A DNA stretch of 64,000 bases from Micrococcaceae bacterium Sec5.1 (GCA_039636795.1 CP143430.1:2108001-2172000), one strand, 5' to 3'. Shown: positions 9,256 to 18,139, counted from the stretch's first letter. The notes: generated from the letters alone by a model not told the origin. Program-made: numbers and translations.

Positions 9256-9593
9256 GCCTGACCAGCTTTGGTGCGACCACGTGATGGAAGCCAGCCACGG
9301 CGACGAAGGATGCCCACGGTAATGGCGTCCAGGGGCATGCTTTTGGCCTTTGACAAGGAAACGAGCGCCGCCGCCACGTGTGCCAGTTCCTGAATGTTCG
9401 TTCGTTGAGCCCGCTTGAGTCGCGAGACTTCGTTGTGGAGCAGGTTGGTTCTTGCTTCCAGTTCCTCGTTGAGAGTTTGTAGGTGCTCGATATCCGATGA
9501 CTGTGTTCGGAGTTCTGTGAGTAGGCGCTCGACGCGTAGCTGGCATGCTTTGCATGTCTCTGCTGGGTTCGGCTCAGTGGCTTTCCTGTTCAC
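9252..9593 (-). CDS. Small coiled-coil protein upstream of the relaxase
   Basis: 113 residues from a GTG at 9593. Residues 14-19 (CKACQL) give a possible metal-binding or redox Cys pair. Residues 20-65 form a strongly heptad-like helix rich in Leu and Glu, typical of a coiled coil. The C-terminal 40 residues are basic (LRRRGWLPSRGRTK). The stop overlaps the relaxase start by 4 bp, implying translational coupling. Its size, coiled coil, basic tail and position suggest a relaxosome accessory DNA-binding protein comparable in role to MobC or TrwA, but no homology is recognised. Confidence 0.6.
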   Translation of the reverse strand: MNRKATEPNPAETCKACQLRVERLLTELRTQSSDIEHLQTLNEELEARTNLLHNEVSRLKRAQRTNIQELAHVAAALVSLSKAKSMPLDAITVGILRRRGWLPSRGRTKAGQA

Positions 9594-9727
9594 ACACTTC
9601 CATGCCAGCTCATGCCCTAGTCAGCATGATCTGGCGTTCGACTGCATGCACGCACCTGCCTTGGATGCCAGAGGTGTGAAGGATTGAGGGAGTCGATGAT
9701 CGGTCGGCGTGAGCCTTTTTTCGGTGC
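9594..9727. other. Intergenic region upstream of the relaxase operon, candidate oriT location
   Basis: No ORF with coding character. The stretch holds the relaxase-operon promoter and short inverted repeats around CATGCCAGCTCATG and GCATG motifs, plus TGAGC and GCTCA arms around a T-rich loop at about 9709-9729. MobF systems usually have oriT next to the relaxase gene, so this is the best place to look. No nic site could be assigned by eye. Confidence 0.3.
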
Positions 9728-10500
9728 TCAAGGGGCACGTTCACCGCGCTCGATATCCGATTTATCGTGTGCGCTGAGCTGTTCCCGCACTTGGGGGTTA
9801 GCCGTCTCGCAATCGCGGATCTTCAGGAGGCGCCGATGAAGCTGGGTTTCGGCGTGGCGGCAGAAGAACAGAAATAGGGTCGGGCGTTGATCCTGCAATA
9901 CGAGCTCGCGTCGGCCATAACGTGTAGAGTGGCCTGCCAACCGGGGGAGAAGTAGCCCGAGACTGACAAGTAAAACGGCGCACGTCTCGCCTATCCAGTA
10001 GAAGCTGTTCAGGGCGGCGGCTGCTGGGCTGTCAGCGTCCTCAGCCTCAGACAGCAATCCCGTACAGCAGTCGGTCGACCAGGACCACGGCAAACAGAAT
10101 ACAACTGCCAGCGATTAGGGTGAATGCCGATCGGAATGAAGGGGCCGCATATGGGGAACGTGACTGTGGCAAACCCGGGATATATCGAGGCGGACCCACA
10201 GATGAAGGCTGATCCCGCCCAGAGGAAAAGTGCCATCCTGGCTGGTCACTGTGGGCATCGGGAGGTTGGTATCTGTCTCCCCTAGTCGGCTTTTCTAGAA
10301 AACCCGCCGTGCACACCACACGGTGACCTGATGGCCCAAGGCGAGTTGCCGCCGTCGAACTGTGGCATCCAAAACTGCGGCCAGCAATATAGCGCTCCGA
10401 AACTGCCAGAACCCGAGGAATAACGACAATAGGGTGACCAGCCTTACCCGGTTGTGTCCCCGAGCCAGGGATCGACCGCATAGTAAACGGTGGGGACGTA
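9728..10500 (-). pseudogene. Decayed integral membrane protein gene
   Basis: On the minus strand, hydrophobic coding-like segments appear in different frames and are joined only if several frameshifts are allowed: VYYAVDPWLG at the 5' side, LLSLFLGFWQFRSAILLAAV, then SIYPGFATVTFPICGP, and FYWIGETCAVLLVSLGLLLP followed by LHRRLLKIRDCE. This order of membrane helices and a final Arg-rich IRD helix resembles multi-spanning actinobacterial membrane proteins of the MAB_1171c type, but the match is weak. No intact frame exists, so it is called a pseudogene. Confidence 0.4.
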
Positions 10501-10611
10501 GAGTGTGCGCACCTCCGGGCCGGGGATCGTGGCCAGGGCCGGCAGGTGCGGGATGCGTCCCCAGCCGGTGGTGGAGGCGCCGATGATGCCGACCCGGATC
10601 GGGCGATCGGA
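10501..10611 (-). pseudogene. N-terminal fragment of a Gfo/Idh/MocA-type oxidoreductase
   Basis: The minus strand encodes PIRVGIIGASTTGWGR and then IPHLPALATIPGPEV, the Rossmann GxxGxxxxG start of Gfo/Idh/MocA dehydrogenases. After about 38 residues the frame passes without a stop into the membrane-protein remnant (VYYAVDPWLG) and ends at a TAA near 10442. The abrupt change marks an old recombination joint. Confidence 0.5.
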
Positions 10612-10692
10612 GTGGACTTTGGAAAAATGGTGTTCCTTGATCAGGGGCTGCCCCTATGCTTTTGGTCAAGCGCCCAGGGCGGGTTTTTCCTC

Positions 10693-10764
10693 CTAGAAGG
10701 TGCCGTGTCTGCAGATGACGGTCTCGTTGTGCTTCTTCCCCAGCCCCCGTTTCTTTTGTAGTAG
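10693..10764 (-). pseudogene. Possible IS110-type transposase C-terminal scrap
   Basis: A short minus-strand stretch ending at a TAG (10693-10695) reads GLGKKHNETVIC followed by RHGTF. This looks like the C-terminal end of IS110-family transposases with about 12 residues deleted. Only about 20 residues support it. Confidence 0.3.
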
Positions 10765-10876
10765 GCCTTCGACGCGTGGTGGTGGCAGCTAAGTAAACGG
10801 TACTGGGGCTAGCAGCGGGCTGGCAGGCCCGAAGTGCCATAAGGGGTGCAGGGCGTCGGCCGCTGCTGCCCAATGC

Positions 10877-11653
10877 CTATTGCTCTGCGAACCTGACTGC
10901 AGACAGGAGAGCGTCGAGCAGCGCGGACTCGGTCCGCTCATAACGGCTGGAGGGAACTGTCACCGCTAAAGCAGCGACGACACGTCCTTCACTGCGGATC
11001 GGGGCGCTCAATGACCGAACGTCCTCCCGGTATTCGCCGCGGTCGTAGAGGATTCCGGTACGTCGTATCTCGGCCATCTGGGCTTCGAGGCCGGCTCGGT
11101 CGCTTACGGTCATCGGCGTGAATCGAGTGTACTCGTGGTTATCCAGGATAGACGAGCGCTGTTCCTCGTCGGCAAAGGCGAGGAGTACCTTTGCACTTGC
11201 TCGGGCGTGGACATCACCGGTGAATCCCACTTCGAGGCCGGCGACCCGCACGGCCTGTGATCCTTCGACCATGGCGAGGATGCGTATCTCACCACGGAAC
11301 CACCCGGTGAGATATGCAGTCTCGCGGGTGGTCTCGGCGAGTTGCCTGAGGGCCTGCCTGTGTTTAGCGTCTACGCGTACGCGCAGGCCGGGCGAGTTGG
11401 CGATGTCGATAGCGCTCACGCCGAGGGTGTAGCGCTTGCCCGACTCCTTGCTCAGCAGTTTTTCTTCCTCAAGTGTCGCGAGCAGGTGGTAGGCGGTGGG
11501 CATGGAGAGGCCAACGAGAGATGCGACCTCGGTCGCGGTGAGTCCATGCGGCGATCGAGCGACCCCGAGCAGGATGCGCGAAGCGCGCGCGACGGATTGG
11601 ATCAGCTGGCGTTGTTTTCCGGGTTCCACTTCGCTTATCGACGCTGCATTCAT
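10877..11653 (-). CDS. IclR-family transcriptional regulator
   Basis: 258 residues. The N-terminal winged helix-turn-helix is at about residues 18-80 (VARASRILLGVA, LTATEVASLVGLSMPTAYHLLATLEEEKLL). The C-terminal IclR effector domain follows, with TAYLTGWFRGEIRI, HARASAKVLLAF and the typical ending GRVVAALAVTVPSSRY. It is divergent from the biotin-carboxylase operon with a 111-bp shared promoter region, so it most likely controls that operon and itself. The effector is unknown; related regulators respond to aromatic acids or short-chain organic acids. Confidence 0.9.
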   Translation of the reverse strand: MNAASISEVEPGKQRQLIQSVARASRILLGVARSPHGLTATEVASLVGLSMPTAYHLLATLEEEKLLSKESGKRYTLGVSAIDIANSPGLRVRVDAKHRQALRQLAETTRETAYLTGWFRGEIRILAMVEGSQAVRVAGLEVGFTGDVHARASAKVLLAFADEEQRSSILDNHEYTRFTPMTVSDRAGLEAQMAEIRRTGILYDRGEYREDVRSLSAPIRSEGRVVAALAVTVPSSRYERTESALLDALLSAVRFAEQ

Positions 11654-11764
11654 TGCTTCATCCGTTCCGCTTGCTCTAAAAAATCCTTGACTTTAATAGC
11701 CACGTCATCCCATAGTATGGCAGATTCTGAAAAACACTTTCACTATCTTGACATAAGGAGAGCG
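11654..11764. promoter_or_regulatory. Divergent promoter region between iclR and the carboxylase operon
   Basis: 111-bp AT-richer gap between divergent genes. A TTGACT hexamer at about 11690 and ATAGTAT about 20 bp further on could be a weak -35/-10 pair toward the carboxylase. AAGGAG at 11754-11759 serves the start at 11765. No clear IclR palindrome could be defined by eye. Confidence 0.4.
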
Positions 11765-13306
11765 ATGTCGACCAATACACCACCGTCGATTGCGTCGGTA
11801 ATGAGTCTTGGGGGGCGGCCGGCGGGAAGTCGGCGCGAGATTAAGATCATTGATACGACACTGCGCGACGCGCACCAGTCGCTATGGGCGACGAGGATGC
11901 GGACCGAGCACATCATTTCTATGGCGAAGGACTTCGATGAAGCCGGTTTCGCGCAGGTGGACCTGGTCGCGCCGATCCAGTTCGACGTCGCGGTGCGCTA
12001 TTTGAAGGAGGACCCTTGGGAGCGGGTAAGGCTGGCGCACCAGCACGCCCCGAACACTACCTTCCGGGCGCTGATCCGGTCGAAGAACATCGCTGCGTTC
12101 GACTTCCTCTCTGATGATGTGATCGCGGCGTGGGTGGAGCGGCTGTACGCAAACGGGTTCCGTGTCATCGGTTCGTTTGACGGGCTCAACGACGTAGACA
12201 ACATCGCACCCGGCCTGATCCGAGCCAAGGAACTGGGGGCATCGACTTTTGGCGCAGTTTCGTTCTCCGAGAGCCCTGTACATACGGATGAGCTCTTCGT
12301 TAAGAAGGCGATCGAACTGATCGAGAAGGCGGACGTCGACGCCATCATGCTAAAGGATGCCGCTGGCCTGCTGACGCCGGACCGCATCCGCACGCTTGTT
12401 CCTGCACTCAAAAGCGTCATGGGCGACCGGTCGCTGGAAGTTCATACCCATTCCCTGACGGGACTCGCACCTCTGGTTTGCCTGGAGGCGGTGGAACTGG
12501 GCGCGGATGCATTGCATACCTCTATCGCGCCGCTTTCAGCGGGCAACGGGCAGCCGTCGACGCAGGGCATCGTACGTGACCTGCGTGCACTCGGGTACGT
12601 GGTCAACGTAGACGATGAGCGGATCGACGCGATCAGTTCAAGAATCGTTGATATCGCCGCGGCGGAGGACAAGCCCCTGGGTGTTCCGATCGAGTACAAC
12701 GGTCTGCACTACATGCACCAGACCCCGGGGGGGATGCTGTCGAACTTCCGGTCGCAGCTGGAGACGGCAGGTCTGGCCGACCGATACGACGAATTGCTGC
12801 TCGAGGTGGCGCGGGTGCGCGGGGAGCTGGCCTACCCGATCATGATCACGCCGTTTGCGCAGTTCGTGGGAACACAGGCTGTGATGAACGTGATCTCGGG
12901 TGAGCGTTACTCCGTGGTTCCGAACGAGATCAAGAAATACGCCCTGGGCTACTACGGAACACTTCTTGCCCCCATCGACCCCGAAGTGCTTGAGAAAGTC
13001 ATTGCCAATGGGGCATCGGACATCCCGTTGGAGCCGCCGGCCATTGAGCCGATGCTGCCCGCATTGCGGGATCGGCACCCGGATGAATCCATCGATCTGC
13101 TGCTCCTGCGTGCGATGTTCGCGGGGAGCCAAGTCGATGAGATGAAACGAGTTGTGGCAGCCGGGGGAAACCCGGAAGAGGCATACGGGCCCATCCTGGG
13201 CTTGGTCAAGGCGCTTTACGACTCAACCGAATCCGGCACTCAATCGCTGACTGCCGGGAACCTGAACATTCGACTGGAAAAAGGAAATTGTGAAGATGTC
13301 GCTTAA
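11765..13306 (+). CDS. Biotin-dependent carboxyltransferase, PycB/OadA/5S type
   Basis: 513 residues. ATG 11765 is chosen because it follows AAGGAG and gives MSTNTPPSIAS; the frame is open far upstream without coding character. It has the HMGL-like TIM-barrel carboxyltransferase fold: DTTLRDAHQS near residues 29-38 (metal-binding Asp), MLKDAAG with the putative carbamylated Lys near 197, and the metal pair HTH at 227-229. MHQTPGG and MITPFAQFVGTQAV are classic in oxaloacetate decarboxylase alpha, pyruvate carboxylase CT and transcarboxylase 5S. It lacks a fused biotinyl domain, which the next gene supplies. Such enzymes move CO2 between biotin and a 2-oxo acid such as pyruvate; the true substrate is not evident. 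Confidence 0.88.
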   Translation: MSTNTPPSIASVMSLGGRPAGSRREIKIIDTTLRDAHQSLWATRMRTEHIISMAKDFDEAGFAQVDLVAPIQFDVAVRYLKEDPWERVRLAHQHAPNTTFRALIRSKNIAAFDFLSDDVIAAWVERLYANGFRVIGSFDGLNDVDNIAPGLIRAKELGASTFGAVSFSESPVHTDELFVKKAIELIEKADVDAIMLKDAAGLLTPDRIRTLVPALKSVMGDRSLEVHTHSLTGLAPLVCLEAVELGADALHTSIAPLSAGNGQPSTQGIVRDLRALGYVVNVDDERIDAISSRIVDIAAAEDKPLGVPIEYNGLHYMHQTPGGMLSNFRSQLETAGLADRYDELLLEVARVRGELAYPIMITPFAQFVGTQAVMNVISGERYSVVPNEIKKYALGYYGTLLAPIDPEVLEKVIANGASDIPLEPPAIEPMLPALRDRHPDESIDLLLLRAMFAGSQVDEMKRVVAAGGNPEEAYGPILGLVKALYDSTESGTQSLTAGNLNIRLEKGNCEDVA

Positions 13307-13817
13307 CCCGCTCGATATCAAAGAACTTCGGGACATCGTCAACTGGGCGAACCTGACACCCGACGTACGCCAGCTCTCCATCAAACACGGCGACGTGGAG
13401 CTATTCCTCTCCCGCGATCGGCAGTCCTCGAACGACCGTCCGGCCGCTCCACAGGCCGTGACGCCCGCTCCGGAAACGACCTCCACTCCCGCATCAGCAC
13501 CTGCTCCCGCACCAGCCCCCGCGGCCGGCCGCGTAGTGACTGAACCGGGGTCCGCTGACGAACTGGGGACCAACGAGGTACTGATCAAGGCGCCCATGGT
13601 GGGAGTCTTTTACGCGTCACCCAAGCCAGGGGAGCCCGCCTTCGTCAAGGTGGGGGACACCGTCAGCGCCTCGACGGTGCTGGGCATCGTAGAGGTGATG
13701 AAGCTGATGAACAACATCGAGGCGCGCGTCGAAGGTGCCGTGACGAAGATCCTGGTCGACAACGAGCAGGCAGTCGAGTACGGTCAGCCGCTGATGGTGA
13801 TTACCCGCAATGCCTGA
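13290..13817 (+). CDS. accB: Biotin carboxyl carrier protein (AccB-like)
   Basis: 175 residues. The start is GTG 13290 or ATG 13296, both inside the end of the upstream gene. Residues 1-45 form the helical N-terminal domain, then a Pro/Ala linker (about 55-85), then the biotinyl domain with EVMKLMNN, whose Lys near residue 138 is the biotinylation site. The layout is that of acetyl-CoA carboxylase BCCP rather than of the short transcarboxylase 1.3S subunit. It would carry carboxybiotin between the biotin carboxylase and the carboxyltransferase of the same operon. Overlaps on both sides (17 bp and 8 bp) show tight coupling. Confidence 0.93.
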   Translation: MKMSLNPLDIKELRDIVNWANLTPDVRQLSIKHGDVELFLSRDRQSSNDRPAAPQAVTPAPETTSTPASAPAPAPAPAAGRVVTEPGSADELGTNEVLIKAPMVGVFYASPKPGEPAFVKVGDTVSASTVLGIVEVMKLMNNIEARVEGAVTKILVDNEQAVEYGQPLMVITRNA

Positions 13818-15183
13818 ACCGCTGAGAAGTGTCCTGATCGCCAACCGCGGCGAGATCGCGTTGCGAGTCGTCCGCGCCTGCAAGGAACTTGGTATTCGAA
13901 GCATCGTTGCCTATTCCGAAGCAGATGCCGGCTCGCTGTCGGTGAAGCTGGCAGACCAGGCCGTGTGCATCGGGCCCGCGCAGGCCAAGTCAAGCTATCG
14001 CAACATGCATGCTGTCATCTCAGCTGCACAGGCTTACAAGGCTGATGCCATCCATCCCGGATACGGATTCCTGTCTGAGAATGCTGACTTCGTTGCGCTT
14101 TGTGAAGCGGAAAACGTCGGGTTCGTTGGCCCTGCAGCGAACATCATTCGTCGCATGGGCGACAAGATCGAAGCCAAGAAGATCGCCCGCCGGGCCGGGG
14201 TACCGACAGTTCCGGGTTCGGTGGGCGCGATCGCTGAGTACAAAGAAGCCCTTGCCGTCGCAAGCGAGGTCGGCTACCCGCTGCTGATAAAGGCGGCGGC
14301 GGGCGGCGGCGGGCGAGGCATGCGGGTCGTCGAGGCTGCCGAGACACTCGAGAACGATCTGCGCGAGATCATGTCGGAAGCCGAGGTCGCGTTTGGCGAC
14401 GCGTCGGTGTACATAGAGCGGTACCTCACCGACATCCGCCACATCGAAATTCAGGTCATCTCTGACGGCACCACCGTTCTGCATCTCGGTGAACGTGACT
14501 GCACGGCACAGCGGCGCAATCAAAAGCTCATTGAAGAATCACCCTCGCCGGTCTTGGACGCGGAGCTCAGGCAGGGCCTTGCAGATGCAGCGGTCGCACT
14601 CTGCAGGGAAGTGGGGTACACGAACGCCGGGACGGTGGAGTTCGTCTTCGACAACATCGAGCGCAAGTACTACTTCATCGAGATGAACACTCGTATCCAA
14701 GTAGAGCATCCCGTTTCGGAAATGGTTTCCGGGATCGACCTCATCAAACTTCAGTTGCAGATCGCCGGTGGCATCCCACTGAGTTTGAGGCAGGATGACA
14801 TCGTCATCACCGGCCACGCCATCGAATGTCGCATCAACGCCGAGGACCCGGACAACAACTTCGCACCGCGTCCGGGGACCGTTGCGAACTTCCGTGCGCC
14901 CGGCGGCTTCGGGATCCGAATGGACACCCATATCGAGACGGGATATGCAATCCCGCCGTTCTATGACTCAATGATCGGCAAGCTCATCTGCTGGGGCAAA
15001 GACCGCGATGAAGCCATCGCACGGACGATCCGTGCCCTGGACGAACTCGTTGTCGACGGCATCACCACCACAGCGCCCTTCCACAAGCAGATCCTCGAGA
15101 CCGAGAAGTTCCGAAGCGGGGACTTCAACACCGCATTCGTCGCCGAACTCCTATCTTCAACACGCGCCACCGCAGGAGTATAG
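13810..15183 (+). CDS. accC: Biotin carboxylase (AccC-like)
   Basis: 457 residues with complete AccC architecture: the N-terminal domain begins RSVLIANRGEIALRVVRAC, the ATP-grasp Gly-rich loop GGGGRGMRV is near residue 163, RDCTAQRRNQKLIEE follows, and the catalytic EMNTRIQVEHPV starts near residue 291. It would carboxylate the BCCP biotin using ATP and bicarbonate. It overlaps the BCCP gene by 8 bp. With the carboxyltransferase and BCCP it forms a complete split 2-oxo-acid-type carboxylase. No acyl-CoA carboxyltransferase (AccD type) is visible in the window. Confidence 0.95.
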   Translation: MPEPLRSVLIANRGEIALRVVRACKELGIRSIVAYSEADAGSLSVKLADQAVCIGPAQAKSSYRNMHAVISAAQAYKADAIHPGYGFLSENADFVALCEAENVGFVGPAANIIRRMGDKIEAKKIARRAGVPTVPGSVGAIAEYKEALAVASEVGYPLLIKAAAGGGGRGMRVVEAAETLENDLREIMSEAEVAFGDASVYIERYLTDIRHIEIQVISDGTTVLHLGERDCTAQRRNQKLIEESPSPVLDAELRQGLADAAVALCREVGYTNAGTVEFVFDNIERKYYFIEMNTRIQVEHPVSEMVSGIDLIKLQLQIAGGIPLSLRQDDIVITGHAIECRINAEDPDNNFAPRPGTVANFRAPGGFGIRMDTHIETGYAIPPFYDSMIGKLICWGKDRDEAIARTIRALDELVVDGITTTAPFHKQILETEKFRSGDFNTAFVAELLSSTRATAGV

Positions 15184-15539
15184 GGACACTCTGTGTCCTC
15201 ACAGACGCAGCCCGTCGCCGGTCCTGGCCGACCTGATCGCACGCCCCACAACAGGAATGCACTCAAGTTAAGCATCCAGTGCGTTCCAAGACCAGCAGCG
15301 GGACCTGGACTGCAACCGGGACATCGTCCTGACATGCCGAGCGGACGTGGAGTGACAACGACATGCTCGGCGCAGGTGGTGATGAGGAACAGGCACCTCA
15401 GCGGTTGGGCGCGGTTACTGGGAACTGGCGACGTGCCCGTCCGCGTGGTCCTCAGAAATGGCCCCTTCTGCGGTGTCCTCTCCGCCCACACCCCCTTCAA
15501 GACTGCGCAGCAGGTCTTTCGAGAAATGGATACAGCATC
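15184..15539. other. 356-bp gap between accC and pcaF
   Basis: No convincing gene. One frame (15193-15543) stays open and its TGA overlaps the pcaF start as ATGA, but its product has no recognisable domain and its composition is Pro/Arg/Gly-rich, as expected from a shadow. The gap may hold the pcaF promoter. Codon style becomes more GC-rich at pcaF, suggesting that the two operons were joined here. Confidence 0.4.
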
Positions 15540-16754
15540 ATGAATCAGGCTTTTGTGTACGACGCCGTGCGCACCCCGTTCGGCAAGTTCGGTTCCGGCC
15601 TTGCCGCCGTCCGCCCGGACGACCTTGCCGCGCATGTGATCAGGGAGTCCGTGAAGCGCGCCCCCGGGCTGGATCCGGAGCGGATTGATGAGGTGGTGTT
15701 CGGCAACGCGAACGGCGCGGGCGAGGAGAACCGCAACATCGCCCGCATGGGCACGTTGCTGGCGGGACTGCCTGTATCCATCCCCGGCACCACGGTGAAC
15801 CGGCTGTGCGGCTCGTCGCTGGATGCTGCAATCATCGCTTCACGCCAGATCAATGCTGGCGACGCGGACCTGGTGCTGGTGGGCGGGGCCGAGTCGATGT
15901 CCCGTGCGCCGTGGGTGTTGCCGAAGACCGAGAAGCCGTACCCGGCCGGGGACATGACGCTGGCGTCCACCACCCTTGGGTGGCGCCTGGTGAACAAGGC
16001 GATGCCCAAGGAGTGGACCATCTCCCTGGGCGAGGCCACCGAACGGCTGCGGGAGAAGTACAAGGTGACCCGGCAGGCGCAGGATGAGTTCGCCGCGAAC
16101 TCCCACAACCTGTCCGCCGCCGCGTGGGACGAAGGGTTCTACGACAACCTCGTTGCACCTGTCCCGGGCACGGACCTGGTGCGGGACGAGGGCATCCGCC
16201 CCGGTTCCACCGCGGAGAAGCTTGCCGGGCTGAAGACGGTGTTCCGTTCAGAGCCTGAGGGCGCCGAGGTGGGCGGCACCGTCACGGCCGGGAACGCGTC
16301 GCCGCTGTCCGACGGCGCCTCCGCGGCTTGGGTGGGGTCCGAGGCTGCCGCCGGGCTGCTGGGGCTCGAGCCGCTGGCGCGTATTGCCGGGCGCGGGGCG
16401 CACGGCAATGACCCGCAGTACTTCGGCTACGCCCCGGTGGAGGCGGCGAACAAGGCCCTCGCGAAGGCGGGCATCGGCTGGGACCAGGTGGGCGCCGTCG
16501 AACTTAACGAAGCCTTCGCCGCGCAGTCCCTGGCATGCACCAACGCCTGGGGCATCGACCCCGCGATGGTGAACCGGCACGGCGGAGCCATCGCCATGGG
16601 CCACCCGCTCGGCGCCTCCGGCACCCGGATCCTGGGCACCCTGGCCCGGTCCCTCCAGGCCTCCGGGGAGCGCTGGGGCGTCGCGGCGATCTGCATCGGC
16701 GTGGGCCAGGGCCTGGCCGTGGTCCTCGAAAACGTAACTGCTGGAAAGGCGTAG
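15540..16754 (+). CDS. pcaF: 3-oxoadipyl-CoA thiolase / acetyl-CoA acyltransferase
   Basis: 404 residues from ATG 15540; the frame is open upstream but the family starts at MNQAFVYDAVRTPFGKFG. Thiolase signatures: nucleophilic Cys in VNRLCGSSLDA (about residue 90), NEAFAAQSLAC, GGAIAMGHPLGASG with the active His near 356, and the second catalytic Cys in ICIGVGQG near 385. The adjacent 3-oxoadipate CoA-transferase genes support the 3-oxoadipyl-CoA thiolase assignment, cleaving to succinyl-CoA and acetyl-CoA at the end of aromatic ring degradation. pcaI follows after 4 bp. Confidence 0.88.
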   Translation: MNQAFVYDAVRTPFGKFGSGLAAVRPDDLAAHVIRESVKRAPGLDPERIDEVVFGNANGAGEENRNIARMGTLLAGLPVSIPGTTVNRLCGSSLDAAIIASRQINAGDADLVLVGGAESMSRAPWVLPKTEKPYPAGDMTLASTTLGWRLVNKAMPKEWTISLGEATERLREKYKVTRQAQDEFAANSHNLSAAAWDEGFYDNLVAPVPGTDLVRDEGIRPGSTAEKLAGLKTVFRSEPEGAEVGGTVTAGNASPLSDGASAAWVGSEAAAGLLGLEPLARIAGRGAHGNDPQYFGYAPVEAANKALAKAGIGWDQVGAVELNEAFAAQSLACTNAWGIDPAMVNRHGGAIAMGHPLGASGTRILGTLARSLQASGERWGVAAICIGVGQGLAVVLENVTAGKA

Positions 16755-16758
16755 GGGA

Positions 16759-17457
16759 ATGCTGACTTTTGTAGATTCGGTCCAGGAGGCCGTGGCCGGC
16801 ATCAAGGACGGTTCCACCGTGATGATCTGCGGGTTCGGCAACGCCGGGCAGCCGTTCGAACTGATCGACGCGCTGCTCGAGTGCGGGGCCAGGGACCTGA
16901 CGGTGGTGAACAACAACGCCGGGCAGGGTGACCAGGGCCTTGCGCTGCTGATCAAGGAAGGCCGGGTGCGGAAGATGATCTGTTCCTTCCCGCGGCAGTC
17001 CGATTCCTGGCACTTTGATGCCAAGTACAAGGCGGGCGAGATTGAACTGGAACTGGTGCCGCAGGGCAACCTGGCCGAGCGGATCCGCGCTGCCGGTGCC
17101 GGGATCGGCGGGTTCTTCAGTCCCACGGGGTACGGCACCATGCTGGCCGAGGGCAAGGAAACCCGGATCATTGACGGCCGCGGCCAGGTGTTCGAAACGC
17201 CCATCCACGCCGACGTCGCGCTGATCAAGGCCCTGAAGGCGGACGGGAAGGGCAACTTGGTCTACCGCAAGACCGCCCGGAACTTCGGTCCCATCATGGC
17301 CGCAGCCGCCAAACAGACCATCGTCCAGGTCTCCGAGATCGTTCCCACGGGTTCTCTTGACCCGGAGAACGTGGTCACGCCCGGTATCTACGTCAATACG
17401 GTGGTCCGCGTGGCGGCCTCCTGCAGCACCGCCGGCACGAGCGAGAAGGCGGCCTGA
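16759..17457 (+). CDS. pcaI: 3-oxoadipate CoA-transferase subunit A
   Basis: 232 residues. Family I CoA-transferase alpha subunit: DGSTVMICGFGNAGQPFELID near the N-terminus, LTVVNNNAG, and the oxyanion-type motif ELVPQGNLAERIRA with GIGGFFSPTGYGT. It would pair with the following subunit to transfer CoA from succinyl-CoA to 3-oxoadipate (or acetoacetate). It starts 4 bp after pcaF and ends one base before the pcaJ ATG. The pcaF neighbour favours 3-oxoadipate over acetoacetate as substrate. Confidence 0.88.
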   Translation: MLTFVDSVQEAVAGIKDGSTVMICGFGNAGQPFELIDALLECGARDLTVVNNNAGQGDQGLALLIKEGRVRKMICSFPRQSDSWHFDAKYKAGEIELELVPQGNLAERIRAAGAGIGGFFSPTGYGTMLAEGKETRIIDGRGQVFETPIHADVALIKALKADGKGNLVYRKTARNFGPIMAAAAKQTIVQVSEIVPTGSLDPENVVTPGIYVNTVVRVAASCSTAGTSEKAA

Positions 17458-17458
17458 G

Positions 17459-18139
17459 ATGAGCATCCAGTCCAACGAAACATCCCTCCAGACCTCCGCC
17501 ACGCCCCTGGGCCGGGATGACCTGGCCCGCCTCGTGGCCAAGGACATTGCCCCGGGATCGTTTGTGAACCTGGGCATTGGCCAGCCCACCTTGGTGTCCA
17601 ACTACCTCACCGAGGACCAGGACATCACGCTCCACACGGAGAACGGGATGCTCGGCATGGGACCCGCCGCCGATGGCGATGAGATTGACGGCGACCTCAT
17701 CAACGCCGGCAAGATCCCGGTCACCGAACTGCCTGGGGCGTCCTACTTCCACCATGCTGATTCGTTCGCGATGATGCGCGGCGGGCACCTGGACATCTGC
17801 GTCCTGGGGGCTTTCCAGGTCTCGGCCACGGGGGACCTGGCAAACTGGCACACCGGGGCACCCGGGGCGATTCCCGCCGTCGGTGGTGCCATGGACCTGG
17901 CCACCGGCGCGAAGGACGTTTTCGTGATGATGACGCTCCTGACCCGCGAGGGTGCGTCCAAGATTGTGGAAACCTGCACGTACCCGCTCACCGGCGTCGG
18001 CTGCGTCACCCGCGTTTACACCGACAAAGCCGTCTTCCTCACCGGCCCGGACGGCGTCACTGTCCGCGAAACCTTCGGCTGCACCCTGGAAGAACTCCAG
18101 GAAGTCGTACCCTTCCCGCTCAAGATCGTCGTGAAGTAA
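17459..18139 (+). CDS. pcaJ: 3-oxoadipate CoA-transferase subunit B
   Basis: 226 residues from ATG 17459, one base after the pcaI stop. CoA-transferase beta subunit: GSFVNLGIGQPTLVSNYL, then HTENGMLGMGP with the catalytic Glu at residue 61, and ITELPGASYF-like and GGHLDICVLGAFQV segments. The Glu forms the enzyme-CoA thioester. It completes the pcaFIJ operon for the last two steps of the beta-ketoadipate pathway. No ring-cleavage or lactone genes are in the window, so the upstream pathway lies elsewhere. Confidence 0.9.
   Translation: MSIQSNETSLQTSATPLGRDDLARLVAKDIAPGSFVNLGIGQPTLVSNYLTEDQDITLHTENGMLGMGPAADGDEIDGDLINAGKIPVTELPGASYFHHADSFAMMRGGHLDICVLGAFQVSATGDLANWHTGAPGAIPAVGGAMDLATGAKDVFVMMTLLTREGASKIVETCTYPLTGVGCVTRVYTDKAVFLTGPDGVTVRETFGCTLEELQEVVPFPLKIVVK

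Noticed and set aside
9256..9555. 100-codon N-terminal extension of the relaxase frame
   Set aside because: It covers the upstream coiled-coil gene in another frame, has no family match, and the ATGA overlap at 9255 gives the normal MobF N-terminus.
11342..11764. 141-codon extension upstream of the carboxyltransferase
   Set aside because: Antisense to iclR and followed by a good ribosome site and family-like start at 11765.
15193..15543. Possible small gene overlapping the pcaF start
   Set aside because: The TGA overlap with ATG is suggestive, but composition is shadow-like, there is no ribosome site and no domain.
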